NCBI RefSeq assembly: GCF_043944905.1
Contig: NZ_JBIMSN010000094.1
Coordinates: 62,001-126,000 of the forward strand
DNA length: 64,000 nt
DNA from: Antrihabitans spumae
Lineage (GTDB): Bacteria; Actinomycetota; Actinomycetes; Mycobacteriales; Mycobacteriaceae
Direction: 5' to 3'
Position numbers and translations under genes: made by a program. Shown here piece after piece: positions 41,589-50,480 of this stretch. Below the pieces are notes generated by a model. It ran no database searches. It worked only from the letters and a program-made list of their open reading frames with translations, and was not told the DNA's origin. The stretch's first letter is position 1; every line of letters starts with the position of its first letter.

Positions 41589-42137
41589 CTAGCCTTTCGA
41601 CGCGGGTGAGCGCGTCGGGGTAGGAACCTCGTTCGACCAGGTGAGTGCGATGCCACGCGATTCCAGCCACGGTTCGAGTCGATGATCGTGGCTGGCCATA
41701 CCGTCGACGGCGACGAAGGCCTGCTCGATGGCTTTGTGTGCTTCGTCGGTCGTGATCAACCCGGCGGTCCGTGCTTCGAGAAGTTCGTCGAGATCGAGTA
41801 GCTCGACCTCACGACCGGACCGCACGACCAGATCTAGATAGTGATCGACCGACTTCCACACCGTCGGACCGATCGTGAACTCACCGAGATCGACGTAGTA
41901 GTTCTGGTCGCGGCGATGCTCCGGGTAGTAGTGGAAGATCGTCGCGCGCAGCCCGAGCGACGGGATCAGCCACGATTCCAGGTAGTGGAAGGCATGGTGG
42001 TCGGCTGTGCGGGCCATGTACAGGCCCCACGGTTCGACGCGGTACTGCTCGACCTCGCGGACGAAACCTTTCGGGTCCGTGTTCGTGCGCGCTTCGATAT
42101 CGAAGTACTCGACTTTCGGTTTGTGCACATGGACCAC
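41589..42137 (-). CDS. DUF402 family protein (FomD-like)
   Basis: The product has 182 residues. The DUF402 pattern is clear: VEQYRVEPWGLYMARTADHHAFHYLESWLIPSLGLRATIFHYYP, then QNYYVDLGEFTIGPTVWKSVDHYLDLVVRSGREVELLDLDEL. The conserved Tyr/Asp/Glu residues correspond to metal and phosphate binding in FomD-type nucleotide hydrolases. A DUF402 gene between coaE and uvrB is also found in mycobacteria. The GTG at 42137 has TAACTT seven bases upstream, fitting a leaderless transcript. Substrate unknown. Confidence 0.88.
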   Translation of the reverse strand: MVHVHKPKVEYFDIEARTNTDPKGFVREVEQYRVEPWGLYMARTADHHAFHYLESWLIPSLGLRATIFHYYPEHRRDQNYYVDLGEFTIGPTVWKSVDHYLDLVVRSGREVELLDLDELLEARTAGLITTDEAHKAIEQAFVAVDGMASHDHRLEPWLESRGIALTWSNEVPTPTRSPASKG

Positions 42138-42190
42138 CCATAGGAAGTTACCTGCTCCGCTGGAATCCGGCTGAGATTGGAGAGCAGGCG

Positions 42191-43108
42191 TCAGCGCCAG
42201 AATGCGGCGAGCGGCTCGGCGAGGGCCATGCCTTGCTCGTATCCCGTTCGCGCAGCAGCCGGTCGCAGCGTCAGGTCCATCGCGTTGGGTCCGAACATAT
42301 GCTCGGCGCTGCCGTTCGGGCTGAGTGTTTCGACTCTGCTCCCGACCGCGCGCAGTTGGTCGACCTGTGTCGAGAGATGATTACCCCACTCCAGCGGCGT
42401 GAGTGAACGGCCGCCGAAAGGAGACAGCACCAGCACCCGTGCGTAACCGGCTGCAAGGTCGGCATTTTCGGCGTTGGAGCGATAGCCGCCGTCGATGTAG
42501 CTTGCGTCCCCGATTCGGAAGGGAAGTCCGCTGGAACAGCTGGCTGCGACCGCATCCGCCAGGTCGACTCCGCTGTGGCGGTCGAACACGGTCGGTTCAC
42601 CGGTCCGGGCATCGACCGCCGTGATGAGGACTGCGCGCTGCGGCCACTGCTGACTTGGCAGCCGAGCAGCAACCGTGGCGCGCCACTGCGTTTGCCAGGC
42701 GCCGTCCGACGCCGCAGCCAGGTCGAGTGCGGCCGCGCCCACCCTGCGGCGCAGGTCGGCCGTGTCGTCCGATGAAGCGATGATGGTGCTCATTCTTGCC
42801 AGGTGGTCGGCGACCGGCCTGCTGGCACCGCGTCTTCGGTCGGCCGCGGCAGTATCTGTTCGTTGTGGAGGCGGGGCGGCGGCCAGGATGGCGGCGAACA
42901 GTTCGGTCGGGGAAGCCCCCGCCAGCTGGGCTGCGGCGGTCGAGCCTGCTGATGTCCCGATGGTCAGGTCTGCTGTGGTGACGTCCAGCCCGGCATCGAA
43001 GAGACCGGCGACAACGCCGATCAGCCACGCATTACCAGTCGATCCGCCGCCACCGAGGACAAGTGCTCGCTCGCGGGCCTGGGGTTGTGAAGGGGGTGTC
43101 GTGTTCAT
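42191..43108 (-). CDS. Patatin-like phospholipase family protein
   Basis: The product has 305 residues from ATG 43108. It has the patatin hallmarks: glycine-rich oxyanion segment LVLGGGGSTGNAWLIGVV near 16, nucleophile elbow GTSAGS near 52 and the Asp of YIDGGYRSNAENADLA near 205. A Ser-Asp dyad is therefore intact and lipase or acyl-hydrolase activity is expected. There is no signal peptide, as is usual for cytoplasmic or translocated patatins. It stands alone between the DUF402 gene and uvrB (opposite strand). Confidence 0.92.
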   Translation of the reverse strand: MNTTPPSQPQARERALVLGGGGSTGNAWLIGVVAGLFDAGLDVTTADLTIGTSAGSTAAAQLAGASPTELFAAILAAAPPPQRTDTAAADRRRGASRPVADHLARMSTIIASSDDTADLRRRVGAAALDLAAASDGAWQTQWRATVAARLPSQQWPQRAVLITAVDARTGEPTVFDRHSGVDLADAVAASCSSGLPFRIGDASYIDGGYRSNAENADLAAGYARVLVLSPFGGRSLTPLEWGNHLSTQVDQLRAVGSRVETLSPNGSAEHMFGPNAMDLTLRPAAARTGYEQGMALAEPLAAFWR

Positions 43109-43362
43109 GGGAGTCGCCTTTCGCGAAATGCCTTTCTCAGGCGCTCCCAGCGGCGACTACGTCGGTCGCACGATCGTTGTCGGCAGGGGAGCGCCCACTG
43201 TGGATACTGCGTTCATGGGGTGTCACCTCCTGAGGACGGGTCGACGATCGCCGAAACGCTAACATCGGGCGGCGTGGGGGTGCAATCGATTTACTTGCAC
43301 GTCAGCACGGTCGCGGCGGCGGCGAAGCGGTACGTGTCGGTGGGTCGGCATAGGCTTGTGCA

Positions 43363-45522
43363 ATGGCGTTTCCAACAGAAAAGCACCTCCTCGCCCACTC
43401 GGAGCATCGTCCCGTCGGCGAGCTGATCGAGCGCACCGAAGGTCGCTTCGAGGTTGTCAGCGAACACAAGCCTGCCGGTGATCAGCCGGCCGCCATTGCC
43501 GATCTCGAACGCCGGATCAACGCGGGGGAGAAGGACGTTGTCCTGCTCGGTGCGACGGGCACCGGTAAGTCCGCGACGACGGCGTGGTTGATCGAGAAGT
43601 TGCAACGGCCGACGCTCGTGATGGCTCCGAACAAGACGTTGGCAGCGCAGCTGGCCAACGAGTTGCGAGAGATGTTGCCGCACAACGCTGTCGAGTACTT
43701 CGTGTCCTACTACGACTACTACCAGCCCGAGGCGTACATCGCCCAGACCGACACGTACATCGAGAAGGACAGCTCCGTCAACGACGACGTCGAGCGGTTG
43801 CGGCACTCGGCGACGTCGAGTTTGCTGTCTCGCCGAGACGTCGTCGTGGTGGCCTCGGTGTCCTGCATCTACGGCCTCGGCACCCCGCAGTCCTACCTCG
43901 ATCGATCCGTCCAGCTCGAGGTCGGTGCCGAGGTGAACCGTGACGACCTGCTGCGCCTGCTCGTCGACGTGCAGTACACCCGGAACGACCTGTCGTTCGT
44001 GCGCGGCTCGTTCCGAGTCCGCGGCGACACCGTCGAGATCATTCCGTCCTACGAAGAGTTGGCCGTTCGCATCGAGTTCTTCGGCGACGAGATCGAGGCG
44101 CTGTACTACCTGCATCCGCTCACGGGTGATGTGGTCCGGCAGGTCGATATGCTGCGAATCTTTCCCGCGACGCACTACGTCGCAGGTCCGGAGCGGATGG
44201 AACGCGCGGTTCGCGACATCGAGTCCGAGCTGGAAGGCCGCCTCGCGGAACTCGAGAAGCAGGGCAAACTCCTCGAAGCGCAACGCCTGCGGATGCGTAC
44301 CCAGTACGACCTCGAGATGATTCGCCAAGTCGGATTCTGCTCCGGCATCGAGAACTACTCGCGCCACATCGACGGCCGCGCCGCAGGCACAGCGCCGGCG
44401 ACACTGATCGACTACTTCCCGGAAGACTTCCTTCTCGTCATCGACGAATCACACGTCACAGTTCCGCAGATCGGCGGTATGTACGAGGGCGACATGTCGC
44501 GTAAGCGGAACCTGGTCGAGTTCGGGTTCCGGCTGCCGTCCGCGGTCGACAATCGGCCGTTGACGTGGGAGGAGTTCGCCGACCGAATCGGGCAGGCTGT
44601 CTATCTCTCGGCGACGCCGGGCAAGTACGAGCTCGGTCAGGCCGGCGGCGAGTTCGTCGAGCAGGTGATCCGCCCCACCGGTCTTGTCGATCCGAAGATC
44701 GTCGTGAAGCCGACGAAGGGGCAGATCGACGACCTGGTTCATTCGATCCGAGAACGCGCCGAGAAGAACGAGCGCGTTCTGGTGACCACACTGACGAAGA
44801 AGATGTCGGAGGATCTGACCGACTACCTGCTGCAGCTCGGCATACGAGTCCGATACCTGCACTCGGAGATCGACACGTTGCGACGCGTCGAACTACTGCG
44901 GCAACTGCGACTCGGCGAGTACGACGTTCTGGTCGGTATCAACCTGCTTCGAGAAGGTCTCGACCTTCCCGAGGTGTCCCTGGTTGCGATTTTGGACGCC
45001 GACAAAGAGGGCTTCCTGCGCAGCAGCACCAGCCTCATCCAGACCATCGGCCGCGCGGCCCGCAACGTGAGCGGTGAGGTCCACATGTACGCGGACAAGA
45101 TCACCGACTCGATGGCGATGGCGATGGAAGAGACCGAACGCCGCCGCGAGAAGCAGATCGCTTACAACACCGAGATGGGAGTCGATCCGCAGCCGCTGCG
45201 AAAGAAGATCGCCGACATCCTCGACCAGGTGTACGAGGAGGCCGACGACACCGACGTCGCGATCGGTGGTTCCGGACGCAACGCAAGCCGAGGTCGTCGT
45301 GCGCAGGGGGAGCCGGGGCGTGCAGTCAGCGCGGGTGTGTACGAAGGCCAGGATGTGAAGTCGATGCCTCGCGCCGAACTGGCCGACCTGATCAAGTCGC
45401 TGACCGACCAGATGATGAACGCCGCACGAGAACTGCAGTTCGAACTTGCGGGTCGACTACGCGACGAGATTCACGACCTGAAGAAGGAACTGCGCGGTAT
45501 GGATGCTGCCGGGGTGAAGTAG
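43363..45522 (+). CDS. uvrB: Excinuclease ABC subunit B
   Basis: The product has 719 residues. Walker A is GATGTGKSAT near 64, the damage-binding beta-hairpin YYDYYQPEAYI near 118, Walker B VIDESHVTVPQI near 358, and helicase motifs V and VI are in the second half (GINLLREGLDLPE, QTIGRAARN). A C-terminal UVR motif (AELADLIKSLTDQMMNAARELQFELAGRLRDEI) binds UvrC and UvrA. UvrB verifies the lesion in nucleotide excision repair. TAGGCT lies six bases before the ATG, so the transcript may start at or close to the start codon. uvrA is 11 kb downstream. Confidence 0.97.
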   Translation: MAFPTEKHLLAHSEHRPVGELIERTEGRFEVVSEHKPAGDQPAAIADLERRINAGEKDVVLLGATGTGKSATTAWLIEKLQRPTLVMAPNKTLAAQLANELREMLPHNAVEYFVSYYDYYQPEAYIAQTDTYIEKDSSVNDDVERLRHSATSSLLSRRDVVVVASVSCIYGLGTPQSYLDRSVQLEVGAEVNRDDLLRLLVDVQYTRNDLSFVRGSFRVRGDTVEIIPSYEELAVRIEFFGDEIEALYYLHPLTGDVVRQVDMLRIFPATHYVAGPERMERAVRDIESELEGRLAELEKQGKLLEAQRLRMRTQYDLEMIRQVGFCSGIENYSRHIDGRAAGTAPATLIDYFPEDFLLVIDESHVTVPQIGGMYEGDMSRKRNLVEFGFRLPSAVDNRPLTWEEFADRIGQAVYLSATPGKYELGQAGGEFVEQVIRPTGLVDPKIVVKPTKGQIDDLVHSIRERAEKNERVLVTTLTKKMSEDLTDYLLQLGIRVRYLHSEIDTLRRVELLRQLRLGEYDVLVGINLLREGLDLPEVSLVAILDADKEGFLRSSTSLIQTIGRAARNVSGEVHMYADKITDSMAMAMEETERRREKQIAYNTEMGVDPQPLRKKIADILDQVYEEADDTDVAIGGSGRNASRGRRAQGEPGRAVSAGVYEGQDVKSMPRAELADLIKSLTDQMMNAARELQFELAGRLRDEIHDLKKELRGMDAAGVK

Positions 45523-45536
45523 CTGGGTCCGAAGTC

Positions 45537-46409
45537 CTAGCTGGTGATGTCTTTGCCGGAGAAGCGAATCCAGGCAAGGACGCCGAAGATCGATGCGTAG
45601 GCGAGCGCGGAGAACGCCCCGATCGTCATGTCGTACCAATCGATCGTCGGCGACAACGCACGGGTCCAGGCATACGAGAAGTGGCCTGGCAGGAGCCGCC
45701 GCAGGTCCCCGAGCGCGGTGATCTGGTCGAGAATCTGAACGAGGATCGACACCATGACGGTACCGCCGACCGCACCGAGCGGTGCGTCGGTCAGCACCGA
45801 CAGCAGCAGCGCCAAGCCGGCGATCCAGGTCAGATTGATGGCGATGTAGCCCAATGCCACAAACAGCCGCAACACCGCAGTTTGGTACGGCAACGAATCG
45901 CCGAACGGGTTTGCCAACGGGTCCGCGCCGTAGAGCAGAGTGCCGAGGGCAAGCGCGACTACGACGAGAACCACGATCGCGATGAGCGACAGCAACACCG
46001 ATACGACGGCCTTCTGCAGCAGCAGTCGTGACCGCGGCACCGGAATCGTCAGCAGATAGCGCAAGCTCGACCACGATGCCTCGCTCGCAACGGAATCGCC
46101 GAAGAACAGCGCAACGACCACGATCAGCAGGAAGCCGACCGACATCAGTAGGCAGAACACCGTGAAGTTCACACCGCCACGCGTGGCGAGCTCGATCAGG
46201 CCTGCGCCCGAATCGGCCTCGGCACCGCCGATGGCGAACGCCGCGGCAAGAATGCCTGGCAACAGGGCCAGAAAGCCGATCGCGACCTGGGTTCTGCGCC
46301 GGCGCAGTTGTCGTTCGAACTCGGTACGGACCGACAGAGTCGCGCTCGGCCGAAACCCCGGTGCGCGACCATCGGGATGGTCGGCGGACGTCGTTACAGA
46401 CTCGCTCAT
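45537..46409 (-). CDS. ABC transporter permease (ABC-2 type)
   Basis: The product has 290 residues with about six membrane helices and a cytoplasmic N-terminus (SVRTEFERQLRRRRTQVAIGFLALLPGILAAAF). Segments SEASWSSLRYLLTIPVPRSRLLLQKAVVSVLLSLIAIVVLVVVAL are typical of ABC-2 exporters. Its ATG overlaps the stop of the hydrolase-ATPase fusion gene, so the two form one unit, presumably an exporter driven by that ATPase. The C-terminus ends close to the convergent uvrB gene. Substrate unknown. Confidence 0.9.
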   Translation of the reverse strand: MSESVTTSADHPDGRAPGFRPSATLSVRTEFERQLRRRRTQVAIGFLALLPGILAAAFAIGGAEADSGAGLIELATRGGVNFTVFCLLMSVGFLLIVVVALFFGDSVASEASWSSLRYLLTIPVPRSRLLLQKAVVSVLLSLIAIVVLVVVALALGTLLYGADPLANPFGDSLPYQTAVLRLFVALGYIAINLTWIAGLALLLSVLTDAPLGAVGGTVMVSILVQILDQITALGDLRRLLPGHFSYAWTRALSPTIDWYDMTIGAFSALAYASIFGVLAWIRFSGKDITS

Positions 46410-49315
46410 TCCGCCGGGCCCTTTCCGTTGCTCTCAGGTTCGCCGCTCTGTGGTCCGCTGCTCTGTGAATCGCTGCCTTCCGACACGACCTCTTCGATAT
46501 CCGGCCCAGCAGCTCGTGGATCGTGCACCAGCGCAAGGAACACGTCCTCCAACTTCGTCGACGACGCGACACCGCTGACCGCGACGCCTGCGTCGACCAA
46601 AGTAGCGACGACGTCGGCAGGTGCGGCCGAGCCGAGATCGATTCGCAGCCGCGGGTTGTCGCCATCGGTTGCGACGATCCGACCGAGTCCGGCGACGCCG
46701 GACAAGGCTGCGGCGGCGCGGGCCGAATCGTCGACCCGTATCTCGGTCGGACCGCCCGCTGCCACAAGCTCACGAACCGAACCTGCGCTGATCACCTTGC
46801 CCTGGTTCATGACGACCACATGGGTACAGGTCTGTTCCACCTCGGCGAGCAGGTGACTCGACACGAGGACCGTTCGCCCGCGCCGTGCGTAGGAGATCAG
46901 TACGTCGCGCATCGTCCTGATCTGCGGCGGGTCGAGGCCGTTGGTCGGTTCGTCGAGCAGCAGGAGGTCGGGGAGTCCGAGCATGGCCTGCGCGATGGCG
47001 AGACGCTGCCGCATACCTTGCGAGTACGAGCGCACCTTGCGGTCGATCGCTGCGCCGAGATCGGCGATGGCAACGACCTCGTCGAGGTGCGCGTCTTCCA
47101 ACGAGCGGCCCGTGGAAAGCCAGAACAGGCGTAGGTTCTCGGCTCCCGAGAGGTGGGGAAGCAGGCCAGGACCCTCGACGAAGGACCCGATCCGTGACAG
47201 CACCGGCGCACCTGCGGTCACCTTGTGGCCGAACACCCGAATCTCACCGTCGTCGGGCTTGATCAGTCCCATCGCCATCCGCAGTGTTGTCGTCTTGCCT
47301 GCGCCGTTGGGCCCGAGGAGGCCGAGAACCTGTCCGGGCTCCACTCGGAACGACACACCGTCGACGGCGCGGAAACCGTTGGCGTAGGTCTTACGCAACC
47401 CACTGACGACGAGCGGAATGTCGGCAAGATCTTCGTCCGCATCGGCCGTGCCGCGCCTACGTGAGCGGATCAGGGCCGCGGCGACCAGGAGTCCGAGTGC
47501 GACGACGATGACCCCGATGCCGATGAGCGGTTCGATCGGAACGGAGCGTGAGGTGGCCATCCCCGAAATCGTCGGCACGCTCAACTGCGCGTCGAGGAGA
47601 GACACACTGAACACCGCAGGCTCGAGTGGCACCGCGTAGGCCTGATCCGTCGTTCCGATGACGATTTCGAGGTGATGGCCCTCGGGGACCTGAAACGCGA
47701 TGCCCGGCAGGGTGATTCGAACATCCACCGGGTCGGTCGAATTAGGTAGCCGCAGCGCCCCCACTGCGCCGCCGGGCAACACCCGTCGGTCGTCGGCGCT
47801 CACGTCGTACAGCTTCGCGAACAAGACCGAATCGCCTGGTGCGGCAAAGGAATGGATACGAAGGTCGACCGTCGCCGACCCCGCGATCGTCACGGGTTCG
47901 TCGAACGCGTCGGTCCGGAACGTTGCCGCCTGACCCGCGGGATCACGGCCGATGACGTCGAGACCAGCGATCGACAGAGCAGACGACAGCACCGAACCGA
48001 CTCCGGGAACGCTCGATACCGCGGCCGGTGATGCACCGGGCGGGCGCACGATCGTCTGCGGTACGTCGAGGTCGGAATACAGCCGCATCGTAGTGCGGCG
48101 TGCAGGCTCGGAGTTGCCGATCCCCGGGTACTGCGGGGCGCTCATCCTGCGGCTCGGGATCTCGCCCTGTTCGTTCGGCGTTCCGGGCAGTTGGAAGCTG
48201 AATCGTGGGGTGTCGGAGTCACCGCTGTCGGCGTTGTCGTCGTCGTCTCGCAGATTGGCGAGTAGGAAACTCCGCATCGGATAGTCGGCACGATTGGCGT
48301 CGCCGTCGTGGCCACCGTTGAACCACGTGACTTCGACCGGAGTTCCCGTTGCCGCGATCTGCCGTGCGTTCGCATCGCCCTGGTCGAGTGGGAACAGCGT
48401 GTCGCGTTCGCCTTGAACGATCAGCGTCGGCGCAGAGATCTTGTCGTTGTAAGCGGCAGGGGAGTGCGATCGAAGCAGCGCAAGGAGTTCGGGCGTCGGC
48501 GTTCCTGTCACCGCGGACTGCGCGTAGGCCTGGCACACGACCTCGGAGAACTTGCCGCAGATATCACCGGACAGCCCGGGCGACGCATCCTGACCGAGCG
48601 CGGTGGCGCCGACGCCGAAAAACACTCCGGCCCATGCGCGTTTGAGCACGCCGGGCGCTGCGTAGTCGGGTGCTGTCGGTGTCGGGGGGTCGGGCTGATC
48701 CGGATTGGGAAGCGGCGCAGCGTAGTTGGGGAACAGTGCAACGCCGAGATCGTTCCACGTTATAGACGCCGCGACTGTGTCGATGCGTGGATCGGTTCCA
48801 CCGAGCATCAAAGCCAAAGCGCCACCATAGGATCCGCCTGCGACACCGACGCGCGGATCGCCGGGCGCATCGAGTTGCACCTCGGTCCGCTCCGCGAGCC
48901 AGCTGACCATGGCCCGTGCGTCGGCCACCTCGCGGTCGGGATCGTTGATCGATATGGCCCCGGTGCTCTCGCCGAAACCGCGCGCGCTGTAGGCGAGAAC
49001 AACGAAGCCGTCGCGGGCGAGTCTACGAGCTTGGCCCGCCACCGAATCCTTGTTGCCGCCGAAGCCGTGCGCGAGGAGAACTGCTGGGGCGGGCGTCTTT
49101 TCGGGGAGATACAGTCGCGCATCGATTGCGACGGTTGCATCCTCACCAGGGCCGGCAGGCAGGGTGAGCGTCACGTCCTCGGTTGCGATATCGACCTGGT
49201 CGTCGCGGTCGAACACGAACATGACAAGGCCGAGGACGACCACGATCGCAGCGACAATGGCCGCGGCGCGGAGGAACGACCGACGGCCCGGCGTGTCAGG
49301 CCGCGGAATACGCAT
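46406..49315 (-). CDS. S15/CocE-type hydrolase fused to an ABC transporter ATPase
   Basis: The product has 969 residues and holds two enzymes in one chain. An N-terminal membrane helix (about 13-35) is followed by an alpha/beta hydrolase of the X-Pro dipeptidyl-peptidase (S15)/CocE type: VLLAHGFGGNKDSV, nucleophile elbow GVAGGSYGGALAL near 158, acid in GERDTLFPLD, and histidine in NGGHDGDANRAD. A PepX-C-like beta domain follows (PGDSVLFAKLYDVSAD, EGHHLEIVIGTTDQAY). A second helix at about 595-618 returns the chain to the cytoplasm, where an ABC ATPase lies: Walker A GPNGAGKTT near 665, signature YSQGMRQRLAIA near 765, Walker B LLLLDEPTNGL. So the hydrolase is outside and the ATPase inside. 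The downstream permease gene overlaps it. The logic resembles hydrolysis coupled to export or to removal of a toxic peptide. Confidence 0.92.
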   Translation of the reverse strand: MRIPRPDTPGRRSFLRAAAIVAAIVVVLGLVMFVFDRDDQVDIATEDVTLTLPAGPGEDATVAIDARLYLPEKTPAPAVLLAHGFGGNKDSVAGQARRLARDGFVVLAYSARGFGESTGAISINDPDREVADARAMVSWLAERTEVQLDAPGDPRVGVAGGSYGGALALMLGGTDPRIDTVAASITWNDLGVALFPNYAAPLPNPDQPDPPTPTAPDYAAPGVLKRAWAGVFFGVGATALGQDASPGLSGDICGKFSEVVCQAYAQSAVTGTPTPELLALLRSHSPAAYNDKISAPTLIVQGERDTLFPLDQGDANARQIAATGTPVEVTWFNGGHDGDANRADYPMRSFLLANLRDDDDNADSGDSDTPRFSFQLPGTPNEQGEIPSRRMSAPQYPGIGNSEPARRTTMRLYSDLDVPQTIVRPPGASPAAVSSVPGVGSVLSSALSIAGLDVIGRDPAGQAATFRTDAFDEPVTIAGSATVDLRIHSFAAPGDSVLFAKLYDVSADDRRVLPGGAVGALRLPNSTDPVDVRITLPGIAFQVPEGHHLEIVIGTTDQAYAVPLEPAVFSVSLLDAQLSVPTISGMATSRSVPIEPLIGIGVIVVALGLLVAAALIRSRRRGTADADEDLADIPLVVSGLRKTYANGFRAVDGVSFRVEPGQVLGLLGPNGAGKTTTLRMAMGLIKPDDGEIRVFGHKVTAGAPVLSRIGSFVEGPGLLPHLSGAENLRLFWLSTGRSLEDAHLDEVVAIADLGAAIDRKVRSYSQGMRQRLAIAQAMLGLPDLLLLDEPTNGLDPPQIRTMRDVLISYARRGRTVLVSSHLLAEVEQTCTHVVVMNQGKVISAGSVRELVAAGGPTEIRVDDSARAAAALSGVAGLGRIVATDGDNPRLRIDLGSAAPADVVATLVDAGVAVSGVASSTKLEDVFLALVHDPRAAGPDIEEVVSEGSDSQSSGPQSGEPESNGKGPAE

Positions 49316-49542
49316 AAAACCAATCTATGCGAGGTTTGCGAAGTGTGCCGCTGGCGGATGCATCGTCTCTGCCTCGCTTGCTGAGACGGAAGTCGACCCT
49401 GGGCTGATCACTGAATCGCCGGAATGTGTGTTCTGACCCAAATTCGCCTCACACGCGCTTTGGAAGGCTAGGGTCAGCGAAGCGGCTGGAGTGGTTCAGC
49501 CGCGCGACTGTGCACCCGTTTTTATGCACCCATGGAGGATGA

Positions 49543-49995
49543 ATGAGCGCGTACCGGACCATTGTCGTCGGGACTGATGGTTCCGACTCGTCGTACAAGG
49601 CCGTCGAGAAGGCCGCGTCGCTTGCCGGCGACGAGGGGGCGCAGCTTGTGATCGCTTGCGCGTACTACCCAACGGACGAGCGTGACGTCGGTGCCGCGGC
49701 GGACGCACTCAAGGACGACGCCTACCAGGTGCGTGGCAGTGCGCCGACGAACGACATCCTGCGCACCGCCCGCGAGAAGGCTCATGCCGTCGGCGCGACC
49801 AACATCGTCGAACGTTCGATCGTCGGTGCTCCGGTCGACTCGCTGCTGCAGCTCGTCGTCGATGTCGATGCGGATCTGCTCGTCATCGGCAACCGCGGCC
49901 TGAACTCCTTGACTGGCCGCCTGCTCGGGTCTGTGCCCTCGGACGTCGCGCGCAAGTCACGCTCCGACGTTCTGATCGTGCACACGGTCCGCTAA
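49543..49995 (+). CDS. Universal stress protein (UspA family)
   Basis: The product has 150 residues, one UspA domain. GGAGG lies just upstream of ATG 49543. The nucleotide-binding signature is near the C-terminus: VIGNRGLNSLTGRLLGSVPSDVARKSRSDVLIVH, which fits the G-x2-G-x9-G-[ST] ATP-binding pattern, preceded by an N-terminal VVGTDGSDSSYKAVEKA strand-loop-helix. ATP binding is therefore likely. It is divergent from the hydrolase-ATPase gene across about 230 bases and ends close to a hairpin shared with the next minus-strand gene. Confidence 0.94.
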   Translation: MSAYRTIVVGTDGSDSSYKAVEKAASLAGDEGAQLVIACAYYPTDERDVGAAADALKDDAYQVRGSAPTNDILRTAREKAHAVGATNIVERSIVGAPVDSLLQLVVDVDADLLVIGNRGLNSLTGRLLGSVPSDVARKSRSDVLIVHTVR

Positions 49996-50008
49996 CCGCT
50001 TCGGAACT

Positions 50009-50059
50009 GCAAATCCGGCTGTTGCCGACGAGAAATCGTCAGCAATAGTCGGATTTTGC
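50009..50059. terminator. Hairpin between uspA and the DUF732 gene
   Basis: GCAAATCCGGCTGTTGC pairs, with a few mismatches and G-U pairs, with GCAATAGTCGGATTTTGC. The inner loop has its own small CGACGA/TCGTCA stem. It overlaps the last codons of the DUF732 gene. Bidirectional termination is likely. Confidence 0.5.
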
Positions 50060-50446
50060 CGTTTCCAGATAGATGCGAGCGACCTGGTCACCGTCGAGCG
50101 TGCCCTGCGATGTCGATGCCGTGTATTCGGCGAGAGGTGCAAGGTTCGCCAGAATCTCTTGTTCCGGCGTTGCATCGGCCAATCGCGCGCAAATTCCTTC
50201 GCCAAGCACAAGGGTCGTGGAATTCGACTGTCCCGCTGGGATTCCCGCGGCGATCAGGGCGTCCTTGTAGGCCTGCGCGCGTTCGTCGAGAGGTTGCTCG
50301 CCGCCGAGTGCGATGGCCGCCGCGGTTGGCGTGGTGGACGAGGACTGCGCAGAGTCACCCGCGTCGGAGACGGTGCAGGCACCGAGCGTCAACGAACCCG
50401 CGGCGAGACCGATGGCGACGCGTATGGCGCTGGTCTTTCCGTCCAC
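50039..50446 (-). CDS. DUF732 lipoprotein
   Basis: The product has 135 residues from GTG 50446, chosen for AGGAG nine bases upstream. The signal peptide ends in the lipobox LGAC (Cys24), so it is a lipoprotein at the outer face of the membrane. A Ser/Thr-rich spacer leads to a DUF732 domain: ERAQAYKDALIAAGIPAG, an internal CARL and a C-terminal Cys that would form the family's disulphide, and the stretch LANLAPLAEYTASTSQGTLDGDQVARIYLETAKSDYC. DUF732 is characteristic of mycobacteria and relatives. Function unknown. Confidence 0.85.
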   Translation of the reverse strand: MDGKTSAIRVAIGLAAGSLTLGACTVSDAGDSAQSSSTTPTAAAIALGGEQPLDERAQAYKDALIAAGIPAGQSNSTTLVLGEGICARLADATPEQEILANLAPLAEYTASTSQGTLDGDQVARIYLETAKSDYC

Positions 50447-50480
50447 GTCGAACAACTCCTGCCTGCGAACCTGCTCGCGG

